From: Montifringilla adamsi
Lineage: Eukaryota; Chordata; Aves; Passeriformes; Passeridae
DNA length: 64,000 nt
Reading direction: 5' to 3'
Assembly: GCA_017590115.1 (NCBI GenBank)
Contig: JAGGNK010003224.1
Span: 262,649-326,648 of the forward strand
In this document: positions 62,433-64,000 of the stretch, in pieces
Layout of the letters: the number at the start of each line of letters is the position of its first letter
Position numbering within the stretch: the stretch's first letter is position 1
The notes under the pieces: model-generated
Seen by the model: the letters and a program-made list of their open reading frames with translations, nothing else
The model's database searches: none
Told to the model about the DNA's origin: nothing
Made by a program: the position numbers and the translations under genes

Positions 62433-63914
62433 CTGAGAAGACAGAAAATAAATAATGTAAGGCCAATGCCTAAACAAAGTTCAGAATCTGAAATTCTCAT
62501 AAGAAAACACAGCAGCATATTGCCTCCATTCAGTAAAATAAATAAAAAAGAGAAAAACCAAAAGAAACAAAAAAAGAAACAAACAAACTCCTCTAAGAAT
62601 TAATCTGAGCTCTTTGTTTACTGCTCAGTTTCTTTGGTTTTTCAGTAGAGTTCCTCTATAATAGAGGTAGGTGTTTTTTCTTTGTGGTGCTTGAAGGTTT
62701 TTGTGGTTTTTTTGTTACTGTGTTTGAACAGCTACAAAGTAAACATTCAGAATAACTGGAATTTTTTTTAGTACTACTAATCTTTCCCTTTGTAATTTCT
62801 TTTTGACCATTTTTAACACTTCAGTGATTTTAAAGTGGCCTTGTTTCTTGTTTTTTGAAATAAATTGTGGTAAGCCTGTTTATGTCAGGAAGAATCTGGA
62901 CCAGTTCACTCCAGTTACAGAGTAATTCCACTGTTTTAAAAGTATACACAGCAACAGCGGATTTCAGTACACAGCAAGTACTACAGAACATAGCAGAAAA
63001 TAACAGAAAATACTTCAAAAATTTTACAAGTCAGTCTGGAGATTGAGATTCCATTGAGAAAAAGCTATGAAGAAGTCAGGCACCAGAAACAATTTTGCAA
63101 AAACCAGAAATGAAAACTGAATTTCAGGACTCCTCAGATCTTATACAATCTCATACGCATACTTAGTTCAGTTAATGTTTTTTGACAATCAAAGCATATA
63201 AGAAATTTTATAATTACCTTTTCATTTTTTTCCACTAACATCTCAATTTTGGCTTAAGCACACATTATCAAGAAATACTTAAAATTATAAACATAAAAAA
63301 TTATAAAGCTGCTCCCTAACATGACCTAGGCTGTGGAATTGTACAGTTTCACCACTTACATCAAAGTCTGACAGTGACCACAGAACGGTTTCGAAACAAT
63401 AAATTCTGATAAATAATACATGTTCCATCCATCTTGTCACAGCCTAAAAGATTAATAATAATTGACCTTTTGAAACAAGAGTGATTTGTTGCTGCATTTG
63501 TGAAATCCAGCTGTCCCTGACAGTTCTTTCCCGACGTTCTAGGTAAAGTACTTTGAAGACTAAACTGTGATCCAGTGTATACCAACACAGCCTTTTTCCA
63601 TTCTTTCCACAAATCGGGAAATCAGCCTGCCTTTATATCCATTATGAACACATGAGACTCTCATGACATTTTGATATCCTTCCTTGCCTTTCCAGCAGCC
63701 TTCTGCAGCACTGGCATGCAGTACCCAGCAACAGCTGTCCGCCCTGGGAGCTGCAGGAGAGCCATGGCATGCCTTATACTTCTCTTCATATTTCAACTTT
63801 CAACTCAGTTTCCAATGGAAATTTCCACAGTCAGCCTTTTCAGCCAAAGAAACAAGCAAACACTGCCAGATCTTAAGTCATGAAGCTCTTTCACAGCAAA
63901 CCCAGCACACTTAC
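62433..63914 (-). other. SELENOP: SELENOP intron 1
   Basis: About 1.5 kb, mostly AT-rich, with no recognised repeat. Small antisense-frame ORFs in 63.3-63.9 kb have no support. Confidence 0.8.
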
Positions 63915-63968
63915 CCTTTCCTCCTCCCCCTTCTTGGCAGCTCTGCCTGGCTCTGCTGCAGAAGGAAA
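63915..63968 (-). other. SELENOP: SELENOP non-coding exon 1 (5' UTR)
   Basis: A perfect donor (gtaagt) ends this exon at 63915. Its left-hand text reads gccaggcagagctgccaaga and then a purine-rich ggggaggaggaaag. The start is placed ~25-30 nt after the TATA box and is approximate. Confidence 0.65.
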
Positions 63969-63991
63969 CAGCGTGGGGAAGAGGGCTGTGG

Positions 63992-63999
63992 TATTTATA
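63992..63999 (-). promoter_or_regulatory. SELENOP: SELENOP TATA box
   Basis: TATAAATA on the - strand at the right edge of the window, ~80 nt before the exon 1 donor. A focused TATA promoter suits a highly expressed liver gene. Upstream promoter elements are outside the window. Confidence 0.7.
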
Positions 64000-64000
64000 T

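Noticed and set aside
63560..63796. 78-codon - strand frame just inside SELENOP
   Set aside because: It falls in intron 1, lacks the conserved N-terminal motifs, and the true start exon was found at 62419.

Overview
The window is nuclear DNA of a bird, most probably a passerine. It is AT-rich and gene-sparse, carries many CR1 LINE fragments, one ~1 kb LTR-type insertion and a tRNA-Ile-headed SINE of the kind described in songbirds (TguSINE1-like). The gene order GHR > CCDC152 > < SELENOP is the conserved vertebrate arrangement (human 5p12-p13; Z-linked in birds). Everything here is spliced, so almost all apparent open reading frames are accidental. The real coding sequence was assembled by joining exons at GT/AG sites and checking that all phases close.

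Region 1 (1-30.5 kb, + strand): the 3' part of the growth hormone receptor gene GHR. The first 15.7 kb are intron; the signal-peptide exon is not recognisable and should lie to the left. Seven coding exons follow (130, 161, 179, 172, 91, 70 and 960 nt), encoding the cytokine-receptor ectodomain, one transmembrane helix, Box 1 and the whole intracellular tail, then a ~1.85 kb 3' UTR. There is no counterpart of mammalian exon 3, as expected for birds.

Region 2 (30.5-40.9 kb): intergenic, with two large CR1 fragments, the SINE, a solo-LTR-like element (37243-38273) flanked by a 5-bp duplication, and a CT-rich microsatellite just before a CpG island.

Region 3 (40.9-56.5 kb, + strand): CCDC152, from a TATA-less CpG-island promoter through eight coding exons that join into a 255-residue coiled-coil protein. 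Its penultimate intron holds an N gap whose two flanks are near-copies of each other.

Region 4 (56.46-64.0 kb, - strand): SELENOP, selenoprotein P. A TATA box sits at the right edge of the window, followed by a non-coding exon 1 and four coding exons. If in-frame UGA is read as selenocysteine, the product has 394 residues and 11 Sec: one in a UxxC motif and ten in the C-terminal tail. Two SECIS elements can be folded by eye in the 3' UTR.

CCDC152 and SELENOP are convergent, and their poly(A) signals lie within 35 bp of each other, so their 3' ends should touch or overlap. The most interesting parts of the window are the Sec-rich SELENOP with its decoding signals and this shared 3' end.
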